Part shown: piece after piece, positions 56,901-64,000 of the stretch | Numbering within the stretch: position 1 is the stretch's first letter | Layout of the letters: each line of letters opens with the position of its first letter | Notes under the pieces: model-generated | What the model was told of the DNA's origin: nothing | Database searches by the model: none | What the model saw: only the letters and a program-made list of their open reading frames with translations | NCBI GenBank assembly: GCA_010015745.1 | Contig: ML978243.1 | Location: forward strand, 80,883-144,882 | Reading direction: 5' to 3' | Length of the DNA: 64,000 bases | Source of the DNA: Setomelanomma holmii | Lineage: Eukaryota; Ascomycota; Dothideomycetes; Pleosporales; Phaeosphaeriaceae | Program-made: the position numbers and the translations under genes

Positions 56901-58516
56901 ACCCTGGCGGCACAAACATTATTAAGTCGAACGGCGGCGTTGATTGCACAAAGTCCTTCGACCTTCTTGCGCACACCAACAATCCCGAGGTATCATCGCT
57001 GCTGACGAAATACTATATCGGTGAGCTGACACCAAAGCCGGCGTATCGCCAAGAGGAGCTGAGTATGCTGTACGATCTTTGGAAAGACTATCTTCGCACA
57101 GCAACTGAACAAGTTGTCGCCTCCCATTTTGAGGTCGGCATGATAATGGAGTCTTCGATAGTCTGGTTCCAAGGAGACCTCTTCAACATGGGCGGAGTCC
57201 GCAGATTCTACCACTATCAGTCTCGCCTACTGCAAAGCGGATTTTCTTCATTGTTCGGGGCAAAGCTGCAGGAACTGTACCTCAAGCTGTCTTTCACGCT
57301 GACAAACGCGACATCGTCAAGCAATCCAGCTCAGCTTCCGGACGTGCTTGGCGTCATCGCTCGTGTTAAAGGATCGAAGGATGCCATTGTCTCCACCAAT
57401 GAGATCAGCCAGGTCGGCCAATTCACCTGCAATAGCGAATCCGCGCGACACCACGAGAAGGGGATTATTGCGTACGCGCAGCGATCAGTGCAATTCGACA
57501 TGGAATTCCTGGAGGCTATTCGTGATGAAACTTGCGCTGGAATGGATGCCATTGGTACCATCATGGAGTTTGACGTTTCATCTGAGACCGATCGACTCAC
57601 TGCATTGTCCTACTTTCTGCTGCAGTTGCTGCAGCGCATGGCAAACAGACTCGAGGGGTTTTATGCCAAGCTCGCTCGATATTCAGTCTTCCAGCCAGAG
57701 ATGGAGCACAATCCGGCGCGGGCCCGCTGGAACATCTTGAAGCGCAAGATTGCGGACGGTTCGTTCTTTCTCTTGGCACGTCAGGCCTCAATGGTGCTGG
57801 CGGACCGCAAGAACCTCCATCGCGCAGCTGAACGGGTCGATTTTGATCAAGTGATCTCACGGGTGGAAAAGAGCTTGACTCAGAACAGTGCAGCTCTCAT
57901 CCCGACGCGCAAGATGGATCTCAATGAGCAACATGCGTCACGCGCGATGAGCGGCCCGGTCGGTGCACCGGTATATGAACACCACAATCAAGTCGAGGCG
58001 CTGAAGGCCATGTCTGCGTTCATCGACACTAATCGCAAGACGATTCGCCGACTGAGCAAGCTGCCACAGTCCATCCATATGACGAAGCTTGCGCATGCTT
58101 ATAGTACGCTACCACAGACGAACAGTAGGCTGCCAACGCCTCCTTCAAGTCGCTCGTCCTCCACCTCTTGGCATCGAAGCAATTCATCAGTGGACAACAT
58201 CAAAGCCATGCCACACGTCTCCCTTGCAACTAATATGGCTGCCCTGATGGCGAAGATGAACGTCCGCTCGAAAGATAGTATTTTGGCTGCGGGAGCCCAC
58301 TTACCGCCAAATAGTGCAATCACCATCGGCACTTCCAAGCATCGCTCACACTCGATAAAGTCTCTACCACACCAGACGACTTCCGGTGCACAGGAGGCGG
58401 AAGTCGGCGCAGAGACTGGAAGAGCACGCAGCACGACAGGAAATCTCAGAGCTTTCAGACTGCAGGCAAGTGCGATGGCGGGTGGCATGAATCGAAGAGG
58501 CGCGGCTGTACATTGA
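53911..58516 (+). CDS. Fusion: IDO-like dioxygenase, FAD/NADPH reductase, cytochrome b5
   Basis: Four exons (53911-55152, 55202-56485, 56537-56832, 56881-58516), all frame-consistent, give 1485 residues from MAEIKESQTT. Residues ~45-414 follow indoleamine 2,3-dioxygenase: EYGFQPPD, IPRSIGLPYVQICARMG, the C-terminal helical block LRAWLPSNLRAFIASIE, and GFMGVHRYKVFG with His408 at the proximal haem-ligand position. Residues ~470-900 are a P450-reductase/sulfite-reductase-type FAD and NADPH unit: FQPGDRLAVMPMNSW, PRTYSIST (FAD), AGGSGIAPFRSFW (NADPH) and GGYLYVCGS; no FMN flavodoxin domain is present. Residues ~925-1000 are cytochrome b5, with haem ligands His948 (HPGG) and His972. The last ~480 residues are helical then Ser-rich, unrecognised. 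Inference: NADPH to FAD to b5 to the dioxygenase haem within one chain. The start could lie further upstream. Confidence 0.85.
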
Positions 58517-59344
58517 TGGCTTCGTGCAGGCACTTTAGCATCACGAAAGATGTTTGCAGAAAGCTAAAGATATCATGTGAAGTACCTACAACGCGTCTTC
58601 ATTCGATACCACGCCCGTCATCAGGATCCCGAGCATCTATAGTTTTCGCGTCTTGACAGAACTTCAGTTCTTCACGAGACTCACATCGCTCGTTTACTCA
58701 ACGATAAGGTCATGACCACGAGCCAATATCTCAGCATTGAATAGCCTCTAACCAATCTTGTGCAGTCTCGAGGTCCATTTGTCGCATTCATCACTGCCTC
58801 AAGTGAAGGTGGAGTTAAAGTGCAGCCTCCTCTTAGCCTAACCCTAATTACAAAATTACCTAAGATAGAATATAGCTGTGACGAGTATCTATGCTATCCT
58901 ATGCCCAGTATGCCTATTCGGCACACTGTACCTTTTTGGTAGCTCTTGGTCAAGTGGCGTAAGGCTTGATTGTGACAAAGTGTGCTAAATACAGCCTAAG
59001 TGCATAAGTTTGAGTACCTCATAGCCCTCAGGTTAGCTAGGCTAATTTGTGCATCACACTGTGCGTGTGTGCGCAGATTGAAGCATGAGGCTAGCCTCTT
59101 TAGGCGCCATGCTGTTGCTGCTGGGAGGTCTAGCATGTGTACGTCATAGGCTTATCGCTACGGCAATTGAGCACTGTGTGCAACGTCCTGGTGTGCCTCT
59201 GAGGAGGCGCCGGTGGCTACCTGTTAAGGCGGAGTACCTGTACGTTACACGTATGCCTGTAGCGTTGTCACGAGCTTGCTGAAGAGTCTTGGCACGTACA
59301 GAGCCTCGCTTAACTACTACCTATGCGCAGTCCTTAAAACTATA
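58517..59344. other. Intergenic, AT-richer edge of the transposon zone
   Basis: 3' flank of the fusion gene, then AT-rich DNA of likely repeat origin. The 65-codon frame at 59085-59282 has no recognisable product. Confidence 0.4.
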
Positions 59345-59427
59345 ACGTACTTGATAAGCGAATCGGTCGGACAAGCGAGTTGGTCACTCTGCCAAGACCC
59401 CACCAAAATCTATTGCCTCACACAGTA
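59345..59427 (+). repeat. Left imperfect terminal inverted repeat (83 bp)
   Basis: Pairs with 63651-63733; roughly nine differences, all A/G or C/T. Confidence 0.85.
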
Positions 59428-59907
59428 CAAAATGCAACGCAACAGTTCTCAACAAAACTCTACAGTGCTGTACAGTAGCTTAAATTAATCAGAGAGTATC
59501 CCTTCTACTTGTTTACATGTGCGCGAGTTGTGCCCAGCCTTGCTGCAGCGTCTACAGCGCCTTTGAGACAGCTCACTGCCCTCAGCGCGCGCGCTCTTCT
59601 TTGCCTTCTTCCTATCACTACGCGCTGCAAACTCCTTCAAGGTAGTCAAGCGCACGCCCTCTTCAGCTGTAAGAGTCCCCTCTACCTGTATACGCTTTCT
59701 CTTGCATGCTTTACGGCGTGAGGCAGCCTTGTTGGCTGCTTGAAGCTGCTTAACTTGGTCGCTCATCAACACTACCTACCGTGCGCTACCGCGTGCCGAC
59801 CACCTCCGGGTGCCGACCACCCCGCACATCATTACACCAACTCACCACTAACTTCAAGACGCAGTATCTCTACCAATATAGAACCTATTGATAAGGCAAT
59901 TAAAGCA

Positions 59908-61768
59908 ATGAAATCGCACAACCCTAGAGAACAACTTTTGTACAAGAAATGTGCGGATATCTTTAAAGTCAACCAAACTACGCTAGCCCAAAGTTGCAAG
60001 GGCGTTCAGGACAGTATGGCAGCTAAAAACGTCAACTAAAGAAAACTCAGCCTACAACAAGAGGCAGAGCTTATAGATTATATCAAAGACCTTACAGGTC
60101 GAGGGCTTCTACCTAACAGAGCTATGACGCAACGCTTTGTGTCTGAGATAGCTAAACAGCCTGTAGGAGAGACGTGGGTGGGGCGCTTTTTGAAGAGACA
60201 CAAGGACTATCTCACCTCCAAATAGGCTGCTGGTATAGACGCTGTACGTCACTGAGCTGACTTAGAGTACAATTACAACCTCTACTTTGATCTCCTCTAT
60301 GAGAAGATACAGCAGTATAATATGGAGCCTCGCCACACATATAATATGGACGAGAAGGGCTTCATGATTAGGGTCACTTCAAGGACAAAGAGGGTCTTCT
60401 CTAAGAGCCTATAGGAGACAAAAAAGGTCAGAGACTCACTTCAAGACAGCTCTCGTGAGTAGGTAACTATCCTGGCATGTGCTTGTGCTAATGAAACAAG
60501 TCTTCCTCCTGGTCTCATCTACCAGGCCCAGAACGGTAATATACGGTCATCCTAGGTAGAGCATATTAAGGTCGGCAAGCACAACGTCTTTGTCGCTTCA
60601 CATCACTCTAGATAGACGAACAACGACGTAGGGTTTAGCCTGGCTTAAGCAGGTATTTAACCGTCATACAAAAAAGAAAGCGCGCTTAAGTTACTGCCTC
60701 CTTATCTTAGATAGCTATAGAAGTCACATTACTAAGGATTTCTTAGAGTATTGCTACAGGAACAAGATCCTCCGTGCTATCTTTCCTCTCTATTCAACTC
60801 ACAGCCTTCAGCCACTTGATGTAGTGTTATTTGCGCCACTCTTAAAAGCGTACACCTAAGAGCTCACTACCTATCTTTAATTCACCTAAGGGCTTATCCC
60901 AATTAATAAGGGCAACTTCTTCCCCTTGTTCTAGAAGGCCCAGACCTCTACCTTTAACTAGAGGCTTATCTTAAGGTCCTTTGAAGCTACTAGTATATAG
61001 CTAATGGAGAGAGACGTCAGACTCTAAAGATTCCGCCTAAGAACACCAGAACAAGATAGAGAGGCAGGAAGCTCGCCTATACTCGCTGAAGAGGACGGGA
61101 GAAAGATGAAAGACCTTGTAGAGAAGGCAGTAAAAGATAGGATAGAAAAGGAGGCAAAGAAGATCACTCTTTCCCTCCACCATCTCTAGACAAAAAACGA
61201 CCTTCCTGTCTACAAAAACAAAGGTCTCCTGCACGCTCTTAACACTAAGAAGAAGCACTAGAAGAAGGGTAAGACTCTTGATCTCCAGCAGCGTCAAGAG
61301 TACTACGGAGGAGCTCAATTCTGGTCTCCCAAAAAGTTCAGAGAGGCTCAGTTCCGTGAGAGAGTAAGAGCGCAAGAGGAACTTGAGGAGAAACTCTAAA
61401 AAGCTGAGATGAAGGACCTCAGAGCTCAGGCTGCCTTGCTTAAGCAGAAAGAGGCAGGAGGAAGGCGTGTAGCGCGAGAGGCAGCTAAGGTGGAGAGGGA
61501 GAGGGAGAAGGAAAGATTAGCTGCACAAAGAGCTGAAGGAAAGCGCAAGAAACAACAGGAGAGAGAGGCTGCAACCGCCTAAAAATGTCTACAATTGCCC
61601 TAAAGAGGCAAGAGAGCAGCCTCATAAGAGGCTGGGCTAAAGGCAAAGAAAGCGCATTAGGCGCAACCTGCTAAAGGTGGTGGTGATGGTGGTGAGCCTG
61701 CACGCCCACCCCTAACCAAAACCACCAAAAAAGGCTACAGTGTGCAGATACCTACTAGATATTGGTAG
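59908..61768 (+). pseudogene. Pogo/Fot-like transposase with many TAG stops (RIP-like)
   Basis: The N-terminal psq-type helix-turn-helix (EQLLYKKCADIFKVNQTTLA), CENP-B-type half (AELIDYIKDLTGRGLLPNRA, VGRFLKRHKDYL), HTYNMDEKGFMI (first catalytic Asp), a broken middle, ILDSYRSHITKDFLEYC (second Asp), STHSLQPLDVVLF, and a long charged coiled-coil tail (KQKEAGGRRVAREAAK, EREREKERLAAQRAEGK) are all in family order. At least twelve nonsense codons interrupt it, mostly TAG, where CAG or TGG is expected. No large deletion is seen, so the copy was intact when it inserted and was mutated in place. Confidence 0.85.
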
Positions 61769-61891
61769 CCAAATTGATCGCAAGCATCACTTTATTACCC
61801 CACCAAAAAATCTCGTGATAGTATTTACTATAGGTGGCAGGAGAGCTTCATTTTCTACTGTGGGCAAGTGTAGCTTTGGTGGTCGGCACGC

Positions 61892-61923
61892 GGTAGCGCA
61901 CGGTAGCGCACGGTAGCGCACGG
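61892..61923. repeat. 10-bp unit repeated three times at transposon end
   Basis: Three head-to-tail copies of ggtagcgcac at the right end of the nested element; only one copy-equivalent occurs at the left end. Confidence 0.8.
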
Positions 61924-62667
61924 TAAGGATTGCGCCATCATCTTAGCGCCTTTGGCGAGCTTTTCAACCGCCTCAACTATTAAGCTGGGCAAGCTATCTA
62001 CATGCATTCGCATTCTCTCTCAAATCAGCTTCAATTGCGAACTAAATTCTAGGGTGTTGCTTAGAGTTCTAGACACCTAAGGAGCGTCGCCAACAGTAGG
62101 TGGTGTAGGCATACAAAGGCGGACATTAAGCTTTGATACTACTGCCTCTGGGATAAGCAGAACTAAGCTAGCACCTTAAAAGCCTCCCTGAATATTGCTT
62201 TTAGTAATTGAGTTCTTAAAAGCAGCAATAAAGCAGGGCAAGAACTCAAGTTTAGTGATGTGGTTAATCTTGCTGCGCATCAGGTTCTCAGCTTAGCGGC
62301 TATACGCCTTCTTCAACAGCAAGAAACAACCTACATTAAGAGGCTGCAGGAGGTGCGACAAGTGAGGAGGCATGCAGAGAGTAATAATCTTGTTATCCTT
62401 GCAGTACTGCTAGAAATCAAGCGAGTTGTGGCTCTTGTGGCCGTTAATAATAAGCAAACGTACTGTGCTAACAGTACGTTTTTTTGTATAAGTGTTAAAG
62501 TGCTTCAACTACTGCAGACCAAGCTCATTGGTTGTCCAGCCGTTCTCAGAGACTGCAATAACCCAATCGCCAGGTAGATCAGGCTCCTGGTACCAGGCGG
62601 AGAGGTGGTTTTTGCCCTGGAAGATGATGAAGGGTGGGATCGCCCACCTAGTTGCGTTAATACCTTA

Positions 62668-62836
62668 TGTCAGACTGCCACCTCAGTTCACAAGGTACAT
62701 GTGAACTGCATCTCTCACGTGACTCTTTGTCACTTGCTTACTCATCGTGGTTGTGTATATAATCGCTCTCTGTAGCTCTCTCAATACAACAACCTTCTGC
62801 TTCCTTCATGTCTGCTCTGTCCTCTCACATCTTACA
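62668..62836. mobile_element. Solo LTR, 169 bp, with 5-bp target duplication
   Basis: Begins TGTCAGACTG, ends CATCTTACA, and is flanked on both sides by cctta (62663-62667 and 62837-62841). Contains CACGTG at 62716-62721 and TATATAA at 62756-62762, as expected of an LTR promoter on the plus strand. It splits the transposase frame, which resumes correctly once it is removed. No internal retrotransposon region remains. Confidence 0.85.
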
Positions 62837-63262
62837 CCTTAGATCACTGTAGTCCACTCTTGATTACCCTGCTAGACTGTCTTTAGCCATCCTCAATGCT
62901 CAAAGCCTGTGACTACTGCTCTAGTCGATATCATGTCTATCATAAAGCCAGACTTGTCAAAGTTGTAGGTGTCTTTATCAAGGATACTGTGTTTGGCCTT
63001 CATGTTCTCTACAAGTCGGAACCAGCCTTGTATGATCTTAGGATTCTCGCAGAGAGCTCTTCTGTAGTCGTACTTGCGATTGAACTTGACCTGGAGCTCA
63101 TGGTGACGTCTGACGAGGTTTCCAGCCCAGCAGACGCCCACTGATGGTTGGCCACGCTCTTTATGCAGTAGATTAGCCATATCCCTTACAGCATCAACCT
63201 AGGGCAGAAATCCTCGCGCGTCAAGGTCAATTATATGCTGAATAATCACTTCCTCCTCATTT

Positions 63263-63437
63263 TGTAAGCCCAGGGCACCTTGCATGGTCACGTGGATCAT
63301 CCACCAGCCAATCAGCCCACCACTTCATGTATATAAGCTTAGGCTACGGACATCTCAGTCCACATCACAGAACACAACAACTACACCACACAATACACCC
63401 TTACATCCACTATATCTCCTACTCCCAACTGCTTACA
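63263..63437. mobile_element. Solo LTR, 175 bp, second family, with 5-bp target duplication
   Basis: Begins TGTAAGC and ends with its inverse GCTTACA; flanked by cattt (63258-63262 and 63438-63442). Contains CACGTG (63289-63294), CCAAT (63308-63312) and TATATAA (63330-63336). The sequence differs from the LTR at 62668, so it is another family with the same plan. It interrupts the host transposase between NSRNL and EEEVI. Confidence 0.85.
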
Positions 63438-63650
63438 CATTTAGACAGAGATTCCGCGAGTTAGGCGTGCAGTCGCGTTGAAACTGCTTTCCAGCATGTC
63501 AGTCGCTTAGTGTTGTTTGAGAGACGTTGTAGATAGTAGCTGCGCATCGTTAGGAGAGACTTGCGTCTTGTTTGATAGCCAGAAGCGCAAGCTGTAACCG
63601 AGCCTCTCTTGAAGCTGGAAGATTGTTGTGTTGTTGAGTTATCGCGCTCA

Positions 63651-63733
63651 TACTGTGTAAGACAGTGGATTTTGATGGGGTCTTGGCAGAGCGACCGACT
63701 CGCTTGTCTGACCGACTCGCTTATCAAGTACGT
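63651..63733 (-). repeat. Right imperfect terminal inverted repeat (83 bp)
   Basis: Pairs with 59345-59427; followed by TA at 63734-63735. Also includes the transposase start region. Confidence 0.85.
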
Positions 63734-64000
63734 TACTACTATTAAATAACATGTTCTACTATTGCGTAGGTTAGTTTCTACTAAGAGTAGCTACTCTCTT
63801 ATAAAAGTCTGTCAGATCGTAAACGTTTCTGAATAGAGAGCTGCGAAGCAGCAATTGATAGCCCATGCCTTATGAATCCCCGAGGGGATGGCCCCGAGGG
63901 CCCTTTCCCACGCTGATCGCAATTTCGTGGCTTGCTAACTAACAGGGGTTGTGCACAACGAACACCTGCGGTAATGCCCCCTCAGCTATTGTTTAGGCCC
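63734..64000. other. Window end, no gene seen
   Basis: AT-rich flank, then a GC-rich palindromic patch: atccccgaggggat at 63876-63889, directly followed by ggccccgagggcc. No coding frame recognised. Confidence 0.35.

Larger units (their letters stand above)
59779..61923 (+). mobile_element. Second pogo-type element nested in the first
   Basis: Left repeat 59779-59804 (ccgtgcgctaccgcgtgccg...) is an exact inverted match of 61878-61903, and TA precedes it. On the right the terminal sequence is followed by two further copies of the 10-bp unit tagcgcacgg up to 61923, so the exact right end is ambiguous (61903 or 61923). The element lies within the host transposase reading frame, which resumes on both sides. 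Inside is a full-length but nonsense-ridden transposase. Confidence 0.85.
59485..63651 (-). pseudogene. Pogo/Fot transposase, interrupted and mutated
   Basis: Reading from ATG 63651 on the minus strand: MSAITQQHNNLPASREARLQ, a frameshift, then RDCTPNSRNL, solo LTR (63263-63437), EEEVIIQHIIDLDARGF and VRRHHELQVKFNRKYDYRRA, YNFDKSGFMI, solo LTR (62668-62836), INATRWAIPPFIIFQG, DWVIAVSENGWTTNELG, LLIINGHKSHNS (catalytic region), PPHLSHLLQPLNVGCF, the second element, then ANKAASRRKACKRKRIQ and a CCHC knuckle CRRCSKAGHNSRTC near the stop at 59485. The pieces follow family order exactly, so one gene was cut by three insertions and peppered with stops. Confidence 0.85.
59345..63733 (-). mobile_element. 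Pogo/Fot-type transposon, RIP-damaged, carrying three nested insertions
   Basis: Ends are an 83-bp imperfect inverted repeat (59345-59427 against 63651-63733, outer end acgtacttgataagcga), each flanked by TA. The differences between the two arms that I can read are all transitions. The element is stretched to 4.4 kb by a second pogo-type element (about 59779-61923) and two solo LTRs (62668-62836, 63263-63437). Removing these leaves about 1.9 kb, a normal size for the family. The outer ends resemble those of the element at 3118-4693 in their first 20 bases. Confidence 0.88.

Noticed and set aside
63263..63437. Promoter or gene of its own
   Set aside because: TG...CA ends and a cattt target duplication show it is a solo LTR.

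Overview
The window is nuclear DNA of a filamentous ascomycete (Pezizomycotina, possibly Dothideomycetes). It has short GT-AG introns of about 45-70 bp with CTAAC-like branch sites, compact genes on both strands, typical fungal housekeeping proteins (mitochondrial DNA polymerase, mL67/Mhr1, ceramide synthase, Vps38/UVRAG-like, Slx8-like RING protein), and transposon relics carrying C-to-T/G-to-A (RIP-like) damage. Many coding sequences below were assembled from several exons by reading splice sites, so they are longer than the single open frames.

Layout. 1-5 kb: the 3' end of an Ala/Gln-rich protein gene, small lineage-specific ORFs, a small inverted-repeat element and a degenerate pogo/Fot-type transposon with perfect 44-bp terminal inverted repeats. 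5.4-10.6 kb: glutathione-dependent formaldehyde dehydrogenase, an AhpC/TSA-like protein and a SET-domain protein. 11-19 kb: gene-poor accessory stretch with three related small Cys/His proteins, a one-pass membrane microprotein, a hAT transposase relic, a decayed secreted alpha/beta hydrolase, and a short-chain dehydrogenase carrying an exact 126-bp in-frame tandem duplication over its catalytic motif. 19.8-26.3 kb: F-box-like gene, ABM-fold-like protein, methyltransferase and a pseudokinase. 27-47 kb: dense conserved block (LDH, Slx8-like, MIP1, CorA-like transporter, Ser/Thr dehydratase, GFA-family protein, mL67/Mhr1, Vps38/UVRAG-like, ceramide synthase). 47.5-58.5 kb: three neighbouring genes: a GMC oxidoreductase, a DUF4246 protein and a very large redox fusion. 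59.3-63.7 kb: a nested transposon graveyard, with a RIP-damaged pogo/Fot element hit by a second pogo-type element and two short solo LTRs.

The most interesting object is the fusion at 53911-58516. It has an indoleamine 2,3-dioxygenase-like haem domain, then an FAD/NADPH reductase module of the P450-reductase/sulfite-reductase type without a flavodoxin domain, then a cytochrome b5 domain, then about 450 residues of unrecognised sequence. Cytochrome b5 with its reductase is a known physiological electron donor for animal IDO, so this looks like a self-sufficient dioxygenase with its own electron chain. Its neighbours (GMC flavoenzyme and DUF4246 protein, which share a divergent promoter region) suggest a small catabolic or secondary-metabolic group; that is inference.
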